From Acidobacteriota bacterium (GTDB taxonomy: Bacteria; Acidobacteriota; Terriglobia; Terriglobales; Acidobacteriaceae): a stretch of 50,803 nucleotides of DNA. The translations under genes were made by a program, and so were the position numbers. Shown in pieces: positions 25,464 to 33,374 of this stretch. A model generated the notes under the pieces. That model worked only from the letters and a program-made list of their open reading frames with translations. It made no database searches and was not told the DNA's origin. Positions within the stretch are counted from its first letter, which is position 1; every line of letters begins with the position of its first letter. The DNA lies in NCBI GenBank assembly GCA_021799405.1, contig JAJZAL010000012.1:1-50803 (forward strand), given 5' to 3'.

Positions 25464-26578
25464 GCACGATGACCTCAACACCGGGCCAAAAACTGCTCAG
25501 TGCGCTTCGGCGGCTCGCCGGCGATGCGCCGCTGACCCATCGTTTCAAACCGGCGGAATGGGTCACGGTGACAAAGGAGCTGGGCTTCACGGACGCACAG
25601 AAGAATGAGGCGGTCACGTCTCTTCGCACGGCGGGTTTTATCCGGTTTACGCCGGAATCGACGCAGATCATCGCGTTCACGGCGGAGGGGGTTGCCAAAG
25701 GAGACGAATTGCTCCCGCAGCAGCAGAATCGAGAGGTGGGAGGACCGATGCCGGATACTTTGGAAGCTATCCGCGCCGATTTAGATTATTGGGAAGTACG
25801 ATTGCATGAAGGCGATCCGGGCTCTATCTGGTGGGAACAAGTACAAGCTCGAATCTCTGGTCTAAGGCATCGGGAGAATCGGTTTACCACGCCGGTTTCG
25901 ATCACGAACAACGCCATTGGGCCGAACGCGCGTAACAACTTCAACAGCGTCGATCATTCCATCAACCAGACTTCGCAGGACCGCGTGGGAGGACCGGATG
26001 CGCCACGACGCCTGGGCGTACCGAGGTCGAGAACGGCGCGTCTTGAATGCAGTTTGCAGTGGCGCTACCTGTCCTACTACTCCCCGCGTGGAGCCTGGAT
26101 AGAGGACGAATTTAGCCCGACTCGATCGCAGTCGCTCCTCGTTTGCGTCAAGAATCCCATCGCTGCTCTTGGAGAGCGCGGCATGGTGACACCGCCGTTG
26201 GTCGCTCATCTGGCATTGAAGACGGCCACACGCGGCGTAGAAATAGACCGTGCGTACTGGCTGGGCCGGGATACAAATGAGATCGCGCTGCATCCTGGTA
26301 AAAGCGGAGGTATTGTTGTCGGCGGCTACGATAACGGCGGTTGGGTGGTATATGCCAACCCGTATTCATTATCGCCGTTTCAGGGAATCATCCCGGAAGT
26401 TATTGCGCCGCTCGGCGAAAAGCACGTTCTCTCCAGTGGGGCTCCTATCGCCTTAACGGTCTCGCTTTTGAACAATGAGAGTTTAGAGACGCTGGCGCAA
26501 TGGCAGTTCGTGATTCATTTTGGATCGGGGGGACTGCGCGTAGAGAAGATTGAGCCTCGTCCATCCGAGGCGGTTTAG
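25460..26578 (+). CDS. Unknown protein with N-terminal wHTH-like region and GPNARNN motif
   Basis: The 372-aa protein starts at GTG 25460, coupled to the upstream stop; an ATG at 25469 is possible. Residues 1-75 look like a winged helix (EWVTVTKELGFTDAQKNEAVTSLRTAGFIRFT). The Asn-rich linker VSITNNAIGPNARNNFNS, then VDHSINQTSQ, has the motif starting at residue 154 and matches that of the preceding protein. The C-terminal 200 residues are rich in predicted strands (SLLVCVKNP, GGIVVGGYDNGGWVVYANP, WQFVIHFGSGGLRVEKIEP), suggesting a beta-sandwich. No enzyme motif is visible. Only five bases separate it from the downstream nuclease gene. Confidence 0.72.
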   Translation: MSTMTSTPGQKLLSALRRLAGDAPLTHRFKPAEWVTVTKELGFTDAQKNEAVTSLRTAGFIRFTPESTQIIAFTAEGVAKGDELLPQQQNREVGGPMPDTLEAIRADLDYWEVRLHEGDPGSIWWEQVQARISGLRHRENRFTTPVSITNNAIGPNARNNFNSVDHSINQTSQDRVGGPDAPRRLGVPRSRTARLECSLQWRYLSYYSPRGAWIEDEFSPTRSQSLLVCVKNPIAALGERGMVTPPLVAHLALKTATRGVEIDRAYWLGRDTNEIALHPGKSGGIVVGGYDNGGWVVYANPYSLSPFQGIIPEVIAPLGEKHVLSSGAPIALTVSLLNNESLETLAQWQFVIHFGSGGLRVEKIEPRPSEAV

Positions 26579-26583
26579 AAAAT

Positions 26584-27453
26584 ATGAAAATGACTCGGCT
26601 GGATACGACGAGCTTTTTTAGCGACCTGGCTGAACTGGATAGTTGGCTTGCCAGCAAAGGCTTCGCAAAGCGGGACAGGCTGCGCGTGTACAAGGCCAAC
26701 CTTGAGGCGATGGCCGAGCGGGAAAAAACGAGCGATGCAGCTCAGGTCTATTCCGAGGTGGAAAAGGCCGGGAAGACTACCGAAATTCTAACCTCCTATG
26801 TGGAAGGCATTGAGTTTGTCGATGCGTTGAAGTGCCTGCGTGAAAAGCAAGTTGAGATCCCGGCGGCTTTGTTGAAGAAAGCCTTGGCTGGTCCATCGGA
26901 TGCCGTTCATGAGAATCACAATTCCAATCAGGGGCGGAACGCCATGTTCGAGTTGCTGATGGCGTCCATGGTTGCGAGGCAGGACTTGTTCCCGATACTC
27001 GGTCAAGTGAATCCAGATGTGGAGTTCCAATTTCAATGTCGCCGGGTTCTGATGGAATGCAAACGAGTTCTGTCGGTGAACAAAGTAATCGCGAATATTA
27101 CGCAGGCCGTCAAGCAGCTTGAGAAATGTGTGGACACGAACAAAGCGGATGTCGGCGTGGTCGCCATCAGTATCTCTCGTTTAGCACATCAAGGTGACGG
27201 CTTCTGGACGGTGCCATCGTCGGACACTCCGCACGCTTTCTTAGCAGAGGGAGTTCGGAAGGTCATTCAGGAGCTTGATCCACAACTGCGTCGGTTGGAT
27301 GTACCGGCGGTCGCGGGCATTTTGTTTTATGTGGGCGGCCCGTTCTATGTCCAAGGAGTTGGATACACGACAGCCAACGAAGGGATGTTATATCCAACGA
27401 GTCTTGGAGAGACTGACTTTCTGCGGACGCTGGCTGCAACATTACGGTTGTGA
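26584..27453 (+). CDS. Predicted PD-(D/E)xK-type nuclease
   Basis: The 289-aa protein has a helical first half. It then has a plausible restriction-endonuclease-like core: E123 in MFELLMASMV, D145 in NPDVEFQFQC, and E158-C-K160 in VLMECKRVLS. The Q-x6-K pattern in NITQAVKQLEKCVDTNKADVGVVAIS fits the helix and strand after the catalytic ExK. This arrangement suggests a nuclease effector, but the family is not recognised with confidence. It is the last gene of the rightward cluster and its 3' end overlaps by 12 bases the 3' end of the convergent protease gene. Confidence 0.65.
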   Translation: MKMTRLDTTSFFSDLAELDSWLASKGFAKRDRLRVYKANLEAMAEREKTSDAAQVYSEVEKAGKTTEILTSYVEGIEFVDALKCLREKQVEIPAALLKKALAGPSDAVHENHNSNQGRNAMFELLMASMVARQDLFPILGQVNPDVEFQFQCRRVLMECKRVLSVNKVIANITQAVKQLEKCVDTNKADVGVVAISISRLAHQGDGFWTVPSSDTPHAFLAEGVRKVIQELDPQLRRLDVPAVAGILFYVGGPFYVQGVGYTTANEGMLYPTSLGETDFLRTLAATLRL

Positions 27454-28233
27454 ATCTGGAATTGTGCGACGGATATCCTCAAGCGGGATGTTATCCACCG
27501 TTGAGATTTTCAGGATGTTGTACGTTTGGCTGTGCTCGATAACGACGCCGACAAGCGGGTAATCGAGTTGGAGCATGAGGGCGGCGGGACCGCCGCTTAA
27601 TCCCCCAACTTCCGCATCCGATGGCGGAAGAGGGCCGCCGTCAAAACTAATGAGCTCTTCTTGTTCGATCTGACAATAGAAGTACCCTTCGCCGACGCTC
27701 GTGATGCGAAATAAAGCGGAATACGGGCCCGCACTTATGTCGCTGCTGCCGACTTCCCGCAAGGTGCGGGGATACCCGGCGATGAGCACCACCTGTCTTT
27801 CAGTGGGAGTTGGCGGCGGCCATCCTCTAACGGCAGAAAAGACCAGAGAGGTTTCGTTGCAGGCGCTGTTAACTTCGGACTCCGATATTTCCAGAAAGAC
27901 GATATCGCGTTTGGCGTTCCTCCATGCAACGCGAGGCAAAGGGTCGAATGGCGGAAGGCGACCAAACTGCCAATTAATCCGTTCCGCCTTGATTCGTCTT
28001 TCATACTCGTCCAGCACATGATTTGCCGTAATGATGAACGGTCCGGAGTCGAGACGCACAATGCATCCCGTAGCGCCATTTACCTTGCCGCCAATCGAAA
28101 GCGGAGGGGCGAGGCAAAGAGGGATCGCATAACGCTGCGCCAGTTGGACCAATGTGCGGGACACGGCCCTGTATTTTTCCTGATCCGATTCGGGAAGTGC
28201 TCGGAATTCCGACGATCCCTGAGGTTTGTTCAT
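27442..28233 (-). CDS. Trypsin-like serine protease
   Basis: The 263-aa protein carries a chymotrypsin-fold catalytic triad: H72 in FIITANHVLD, D110 in KRDIVFLEI and S213 in GGLSGGPAAL. VNGATGCIVRLDSGPF precedes the His as expected for the first beta-barrel. There is no signal peptide and no PDZ domain, so it probably acts in the cytoplasm. Cytoplasmic trypsin-like proteases occur as effectors or activators in bacterial conflict systems. The gene is convergent with the putative nuclease gene, and the overlap of coding ends suggests long co-residence. Whether it belongs to the same system is inferred. Confidence 0.85.
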   Translation of the reverse strand: MNKPQGSSEFRALPESDQEKYRAVSRTLVQLAQRYAIPLCLAPPLSIGGKVNGATGCIVRLDSGPFIITANHVLDEYERRIKAERINWQFGRLPPFDPLPRVAWRNAKRDIVFLEISESEVNSACNETSLVFSAVRGWPPPTPTERQVVLIAGYPRTLREVGSSDISAGPYSALFRITSVGEGYFYCQIEQEELISFDGGPLPPSDAEVGGLSGGPAALMLQLDYPLVGVVIEHSQTYNILKISTVDNIPLEDIRRTIPDSQP

Positions 28234-28409
28234 CTTTCTTAGCTTAGATCATGCTCTCCCACGAATCGGGCGGGCACACCGGGCGCGGACCGTCAATGCA
28301 AACAGGCTTTGGTGCGTTGACCAGCACCATTTCAGCTCGAACCGTACTATGCACCGAAACGTATGTTGCGCTCATATTCTTTGGGAGGACACCGCAGCCT
28401 ATTTTTGTC

Positions 28410-29363
28410 CTAAAGCAGATTACGAAGCTCCATGAAACGGGCTTGCACGATCTCCCAGGACGGGTGGGGGCCGAAACAGAGAATCTCGCACTGGCCCTTG
28501 TACTCGCGGCCAATCGCGGCAGAGAGATCTCCCGTCGCAAAGAGCGCATCGCTGTTGGCAAAGCTCATTTGATCCGGGTAGAAGTAGCTGCCAGGAAAGT
28601 GTGTGCGGCTGATGCGGTCGTAGTCCTGCTTGATCTCGCCATACTCGGCAGATTGCAGCATTTCTAAAATCTCGGGGCGTAATGCGAGTTGAAACAGATC
28701 GTAATAGTGTCGAGCGTAGGTGCCCAGAGCACGTCCATCCCGTTTGAGAATTTCCACTTTACTGTGAATGGCAAACATCTTCTCGACGAAAGTTCGCCTG
28801 AAATGGAGCAAACGCATCGGGAACGAGCTTTCGTCTTCGGCCCCGAGCGTGACCGCTTTTTCGCGTAGAAACTGACCAAGATAGGAGCGCAGCTCGACAT
28901 TCTCGGTGGGTTCCCGACCGCTGGCTGCTCCTGCTTCGAGGAGCACGCGGTTGACGACTTCACCGGGACCGCCGTGGAGCTGGTGATAAGAGAACCGGTC
29001 ATTGCGCCCGAAGCCTCCTATGGTTTGGCTCTCTTCGGGTACAAACTGAAGAGCGGGATGCGCGGCCACGGCATCGCGCAGGCTTCGTAGTTCGCGGTCG
29101 ATTCCGCGCTTTGTCAGGGGCGGGTCGAAGGCAAGCGGGTCGAGAAAGATGTCAATGTCCTCTGAAAACCGCTGAATCAAGTTCCAGCCTTTTGAGAGGC
29201 TGGTTCCACCTTTGAAGATCACTTTGTCGCCGGCCGTAGCGGCGATGATACGCAGCACTTCGGTGACGTAGTAGTCCTTTTCGATGATCGCTGGGCGGAG
29301 CTGAAAGCGCTCTGCGGCCTGGAGGATCACCTGATCGAAGTCAGGATGTTCAAACAGTCTCAC
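28410..29363 (-). CDS. abiEii: AbiEii-family nucleotidyltransferase toxin (second system)
   Basis: The 317-aa product starts at GTG 29363, which overlaps the TGA of the upstream gene by four bases (GTGA). An in-frame GTG at 29390 would add nine residues. The nucleotidyltransferase motif is KGGTSLSKGWNLIQRFSEDIDIFLD, with GGTS at residues 52-55 and the acidic pair D69/D71; the family motif IEKDYYVTEVL lies just before. This is the toxin of a second AbiE-like type IV toxin-antitoxin pair. It is clearly divergent from the first toxin in the element, so it was probably acquired separately. Confidence 0.87.
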   Translation of the reverse strand: MRLFEHPDFDQVILQAAERFQLRPAIIEKDYYVTEVLRIIAATAGDKVIFKGGTSLSKGWNLIQRFSEDIDIFLDPLAFDPPLTKRGIDRELRSLRDAVAAHPALQFVPEESQTIGGFGRNDRFSYHQLHGGPGEVVNRVLLEAGAASGREPTENVELRSYLGQFLREKAVTLGAEDESSFPMRLLHFRRTFVEKMFAIHSKVEILKRDGRALGTYARHYYDLFQLALRPEILEMLQSAEYGEIKQDYDRISRTHFPGSYFYPDQMSFANSDALFATGDLSAAIGREYKGQCEILCFGPHPSWEIVQARFMELRNLL

Positions 29364-30100
29364 GTTTTTCGCCTTTCCTTGGCCTGCCACTCGCGTGCGT
29401 GCGTCAGGAATGTGAATTGTCCAAAGTCGAACCGGGAAAGCGGATTCAAGGAGGCGCGGAGACGCACTCGAGCGGAGGGATCTCGCCCAAGCTCTTCCGC
29501 CAGTGCGCCCAGTAGAGCGCGAACCCTTGGCGGCTCCGAATCAGCCACCTTGAGCAGTCGTTCAAGGTGACGATCCTTTGCCAGGAGGGCCAAGGTCTTC
29601 TGAATGGTGCGTTCGGCAGACAGTTCGCTTGTGCTACCGCCCTTGCGTAAAAAGTCGAGGAGAGCTGCTTCTGTCTCAGACAGGCTCTTCCATGCTTCCG
29701 GCCTCCGTGCATGAACGCGGGTCTCGGCGCCGATGAGTTTCCTGGGGAGACTGAGTGAGCTTGTCGCCAACTCGCTTCGGCGCGGTGTTTGGGTGCTGAA
29801 ACCTAGCAGATTGGCGGCAGCGGTGCCGGACGGGAAGATCGTCTTGGTTCTCTCCGCCAGCTTCTTGATTGCCGTGGGGCTGGGGCGGCTCGGCCCGAAG
29901 GCTGTTGAGCGAGGACGGTAATAGACCCCTTTGCTCAGCCGTTCTAATGTTCCGTTGCGGGTCAGTCGTGAGAGCGTCTGGGCGACAGCGGGAAAAGGCT
30001 GATCCCGGAAGTCATTGTGACGCCACAACTTCTCGCCCCCGCGTTCAATCTGCAGGCGGATGGAGCTGGCGGTGCTGCGGGTTTTGGCGGCCTTCGGCAT
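29360..30100 (-). CDS. DUF6088/AbiEi-like antitoxin
   Basis: The 246-aa protein starts at ATG 30100 with GGAG six bases upstream. It has an N-terminal winged-helix segment (WRHNDFRDQPFPAVAQTLSRLTRNGTLERLSKGVYYRP), followed by the AbiEi-like core (TAIKKLAERTKTIFPSGTAAANLLGFSTQTP, LSETEAALLDFLRKGG). DUF6088 proteins are paired with AbiEii toxins and are thought to act as antitoxin and repressor. The gene is coupled to the downstream toxin by a four-base overlap. A perfect 11-base inverted repeat lies 30 bases upstream. Confidence 0.82.
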   Translation of the reverse strand: MPKAAKTRSTASSIRLQIERGGEKLWRHNDFRDQPFPAVAQTLSRLTRNGTLERLSKGVYYRPRSTAFGPSRPSPTAIKKLAERTKTIFPSGTAAANLLGFSTQTPRRSELATSSLSLPRKLIGAETRVHARRPEAWKSLSETEAALLDFLRKGGSTSELSAERTIQKTLALLAKDRHLERLLKVADSEPPRVRALLGALAEELGRDPSARVRLRASLNPLSRFDFGQFTFLTHAREWQAKERRKT

Positions 30101-30130
30101 CTCCTTTACTCTTTCCCACCTACGTCATAT

Positions 30131-30160
30131 TGTCAAGTTTTTTTGCGATAAAACTTGACA
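30131..30160 (-). promoter_or_regulatory. Inverted repeat overlapping the -35 region of the second AbiE operon
   Basis: TGTCAAGTTTT (30131-30141) and AAAACTTGACA (30150-30160) are perfect 11-base arms around an 8-base centre. On the minus strand the arm nearer the gene contains TTGACA (30132-30137), a consensus -35 box, about 30 bases from the antitoxin ATG. A repressor bound here would occlude the promoter. The antitoxin is the natural candidate. Confidence 0.65.
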
Positions 30161-30233
30161 TGTCTGGATTCGGGAACCATGAATCTGCTGTTCTCGATTA
30201 ACTGACATTCGAGTGGTTGGGCGCTCCGATGAA

Positions 30234-33200
30234 TCACAAGCTCAATCCCTGGTCGGTGCCGACGGAGCCTTTCGTGAGGGACTGAGCTTGTGAGATTTCG
30301 CTGACAGCAAGAGTGAGGTGCCCGGCGTGTTCTAAAGCGTGCTCCTTCGCAATGGGCTGGGCATGGCGGTCGTAGAACTGACTTTGCTGGTCAACATGCA
30401 GCCAGCCGCCAGTCTGGTTGTGCTGGTAGCTTTGGATGTCGCCGGTCTCCCGCTTCCACTCGTAACCAGAGGAATCGTTCGGCAACGCATTGTGGAGCGG
30501 TGCATAATGCCGTTGGTCGATTTCGGAGGGCGACTTCGCCTTGTCGGTTGCAGGATCGTGGGCTTCCTGTTGGAACTGCCTCCTTTGCTCTTCGGGGGTT
30601 AGTTCTTTGGTGTTTGTCATGGTCTGCTCCTTCGATTGGGGTTGGTGAGCTTGCGTTTCGCTGTTCGGTTTTGCGACCTGGACAGCGGAGGCTTTGCTGA
30701 TGTCGGTACTGAGACGTTGGGCGAGCGTTGTTGCGTCGTTCGTGTAGATTCGCGCGTCTTCGGACGCGCGAGAAACCGATACATAAGCAAAGCGAGTGTT
30801 GATGAGTTCGGGGTGCGCTTTGGTGTCCATGTTGACGAGAACTCGATCCGTGGTGAGTCCCTGCGAGCTGTGCGACGTAACGGCGTAGCCGTGGTCGAAG
30901 TGCCGCATCTCGGAGGTGTTGAAGGTCAAAGTCCGGGTCTTGTCCCCATCAATGCGGACAGTCATGTCGGTGCCGACGATGCGTTCCACTGTGCCCAGGT
31001 CGCGGTTCTTGATGTCCATGTCCGGCTTGCTGACCGTGAACTGGAGCCGGTCGCCTTCGGCAAAGTCTCTGGCAATTTCCCGATAGGCGGCGATACCATG
31101 CAACCGCTTGGGATCGTAGGTCACTTGCTGGCCGTCCTCCCGTTCGACCGTGAGCTGGTTCGCTTTGGGGTCTGTGGAGACGACAGTGGCATAGGTGCCG
31201 CGCTCAATGCCAAGCTCCTTGCTCCCTCGGGTGTAGTAGAGAACGTCGGCGGGCTGGTAGAGCGCGGCCCAGTTGCGGTCGGCGCTGGTTAGCTCCGACC
31301 GCTGGGTAAGAACGGTCATCGCGTGATTGTCTGTGGATACGGTGCCGTTGCCTTGCAACTCGGCGCGGATGGCGTCGTTGATGTCGCGGCGGCTGGCGTT
31401 GTCGGGCGAGACAACCAGCGTGTTCTCCGGGCGTGCGACATAATCCTTGGCGATGGTCTCGATGCGTTGCTGGGGGTCGGGAATCTCTGTAATGCGGCCC
31501 TGCTGCTGAAGAAGCTGAATGCCAGTGGCCGTCTCGTTGCGAGAGAGATGTTCGACGGCGCGTAGCAGTTCCGGGTCTTTCTGGCGCATGATCTGGTCGA
31601 GCTGCGAGGTCCGCATTCCAGCCTCCTGCATCTGCTCGAAGGGTTTTCCGGCATCGACGCCCTGGTGCTGCCGGGTATCCCCAACGAGCAACACCCGGTC
31701 TTGCGGCCCAATCTTTTCGAGAAACGATTGCATCTGCCGGGTGCTGGCGAGACTGGACTCGTCGAGCATATAAAGGTGTCGGGCGTTGGGGTCTCCCGCA
31801 CTGCGCTCCACGCCTCCACGCGCCAGAAAACCTTGCAAGGTGTCGGCCTGAATGCCAGCATCTCGCAGTTGGCCGGCGGCTCGACTTGTGGGAGCGAAGC
31901 CTTCAACGGCGTATCCGTTTCGCTCAGCGCCCGCGCGGATGGCGTCAAGGGTCGTGGTCTTGCCGCTGCCTGCCAACCCCTGCAGCCCATGTATCCGGTC
32001 CTGAGAAGTGAGCACTTCCTCGATGGCTCTTTGTTGTGCCGGATTCAGGAACTCGCGGGTGCGAGCGTGGGCGGCGGCGTTCTCCTCGCGCATGATCGGC
32101 TCGACCGTGGACCGGCCTTGTTGCATGTGCTTGATGGTCGCAAGCTCCTCGGCAATGGCTTCGCGGGTCGTGAACTGCCTCCCGGTGTCGTGCTTCTGGC
32201 CGGGTGCGCGTTGAAACTCTCCAATAGCCTGCCGTTGCTCGAAATTGTCGCGTACCTGGCTGTAAGTAAGGTCTCCCATGCCGCGCCGCAGGGCGTCGCG
32301 CATGATGTCTCGTTCATCGGTGACAGCCTCGCGCTCGAAGTTGCGGCTCTTGGCGAACGTGACGGCTTCCTGAATCCGTTCCGGGATATTTGGAACGCGC
32401 GTTTGCTCCTGAGCAGACGCCCGCGCCTGCGCTTCAGAGACGACTTGATCCGCCTGGTTGCCGAACTCGGCCGCAAGCTGCCGGTGGGCTGCCAGTACCT
32501 CGGAGGGTGTGTGAATCTCTTTCTTGTCGCGCGTGGAGTGGGCAGCGATCTGAGCCGCCTCCGGCCCGGCAAATCCGGTCTTTTCGAGGTACTCGCGAAT
32601 CTGTTGGCTGCGTGGGCTGGAAGCGTCGAGATATTCCTGTGTGTATCCTTTTATCTCGGGCGCCCCACTTCTCCCAGGAGTGATTTCGTAACCCAGCCGC
32701 GACAGCCGATACATCAGCTCAGATTGATACACGGCTGTCGCGAACTGCTGGCTGTCGAAATAGCTCTGCGGCTGAACGGCACGGGTGGAACCGTCCGCTC
32801 GTTCGGTCATATTGAAGATGACAGCGTGAGTGTGGAGTTGAGGCGCGGCATAGCCATCGACGGGACGCGCGGTGTCGTGCTCGAACTTAGCGGCGACGAA
32901 TTCCCCAGTGGTCTCGGCGGCGCGGTTGCCGCCGATCCGTGCCTGGGTGTACCGCTCCAGTTCCGTGAGGGCGGTTGTCACTGCCTGCCGATGGGCTTCG
33001 CGGACCCGGTCGTCGCCGCCTACCAGCGCGGTCAGCGATACCGACTTCGGCGCTGAAAATGTGGCGTCCCAACCGGCCCGATGCTCGACGGGCTTCACGG
33101 TGGTTCCGTCGGCGGTTGTGTACTCCTGGCCGTTGCGATGCCGAACCAACTGCTCGCCGGTGAGCGGATTCTGGCCCTCGCTGAGACGTGCGAAGTGCAG

Positions 33201-33365
33201 CTCGTCGATGGCCCCGGCAAGTCCGTACCGCTCGGCCATCCGGCCCTGCCATTCACCGAGAATGGTGTCGCCTTGCTTCCAATAGTTCTGCTCGGCGGAC
33301 ATGAATTCCTTGGCGTGATAGGTCTGTGCCTGGCTGGAACTGAGCGGTTTGGAGATGGTCAGCAT
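30234..33365 (-). CDS. MobF-family conjugative relaxase/helicase (TraI/TrwC-like)
   Basis: The 1043-aa protein nicks oriT and unwinds the transferred strand. The relaxase domain has the likely catalytic Tyr28 (NYW) and a three-His metal site (H163, H178, H180 in PQLHTHAVIFN). The helicase domain carries Walker A GLAGSGKTT (463-471), Walker B-like LYMLDESS, VLLVGDTRQHQGVDAG, and a C-terminal VSVSRASEDARIYT motif. A C-terminal low-complexity tail follows. This layout is that of TrwC of R388 and TraI of F, with a shorter C-terminus than F TraI. It follows the coupling-protein gene with a nine-base gap. Confidence 0.93.
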   Translation of the reverse strand: MLTISKPLSSSQAQTYHAKEFMSAEQNYWKQGDTILGEWQGRMAERYGLAGAIDELHFARLSEGQNPLTGEQLVRHRNGQEYTTADGTTVKPVEHRAGWDATFSAPKSVSLTALVGGDDRVREAHRQAVTTALTELERYTQARIGGNRAAETTGEFVAAKFEHDTARPVDGYAAPQLHTHAVIFNMTERADGSTRAVQPQSYFDSQQFATAVYQSELMYRLSRLGYEITPGRSGAPEIKGYTQEYLDASSPRSQQIREYLEKTGFAGPEAAQIAAHSTRDKKEIHTPSEVLAAHRQLAAEFGNQADQVVSEAQARASAQEQTRVPNIPERIQEAVTFAKSRNFEREAVTDERDIMRDALRRGMGDLTYSQVRDNFEQRQAIGEFQRAPGQKHDTGRQFTTREAIAEELATIKHMQQGRSTVEPIMREENAAAHARTREFLNPAQQRAIEEVLTSQDRIHGLQGLAGSGKTTTLDAIRAGAERNGYAVEGFAPTSRAAGQLRDAGIQADTLQGFLARGGVERSAGDPNARHLYMLDESSLASTRQMQSFLEKIGPQDRVLLVGDTRQHQGVDAGKPFEQMQEAGMRTSQLDQIMRQKDPELLRAVEHLSRNETATGIQLLQQQGRITEIPDPQQRIETIAKDYVARPENTLVVSPDNASRRDINDAIRAELQGNGTVSTDNHAMTVLTQRSELTSADRNWAALYQPADVLYYTRGSKELGIERGTYATVVSTDPKANQLTVEREDGQQVTYDPKRLHGIAAYREIARDFAEGDRLQFTVSKPDMDIKNRDLGTVERIVGTDMTVRIDGDKTRTLTFNTSEMRHFDHGYAVTSHSSQGLTTDRVLVNMDTKAHPELINTRFAYVSVSRASEDARIYTNDATTLAQRLSTDISKASAVQVAKPNSETQAHQPQSKEQTMTNTKELTPEEQRRQFQQEAHDPATDKAKSPSEIDQRHYAPLHNALPNDSSGYEWKRETGDIQSYQHNQTGGWLHVDQQSQFYDRHAQPIAKEHALEHAGHLTLAVSEISQAQSLTKGSVGTDQGLSL

Positions 33366-33374
33366 GAGGCGATC

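Noticed and set aside
31665..33056. Long open frame of 463 codons on the plus strand
   Set aside because: It lies entirely antisense to the MobF relaxase gene, has no family features and reflects codon bias of the real gene.
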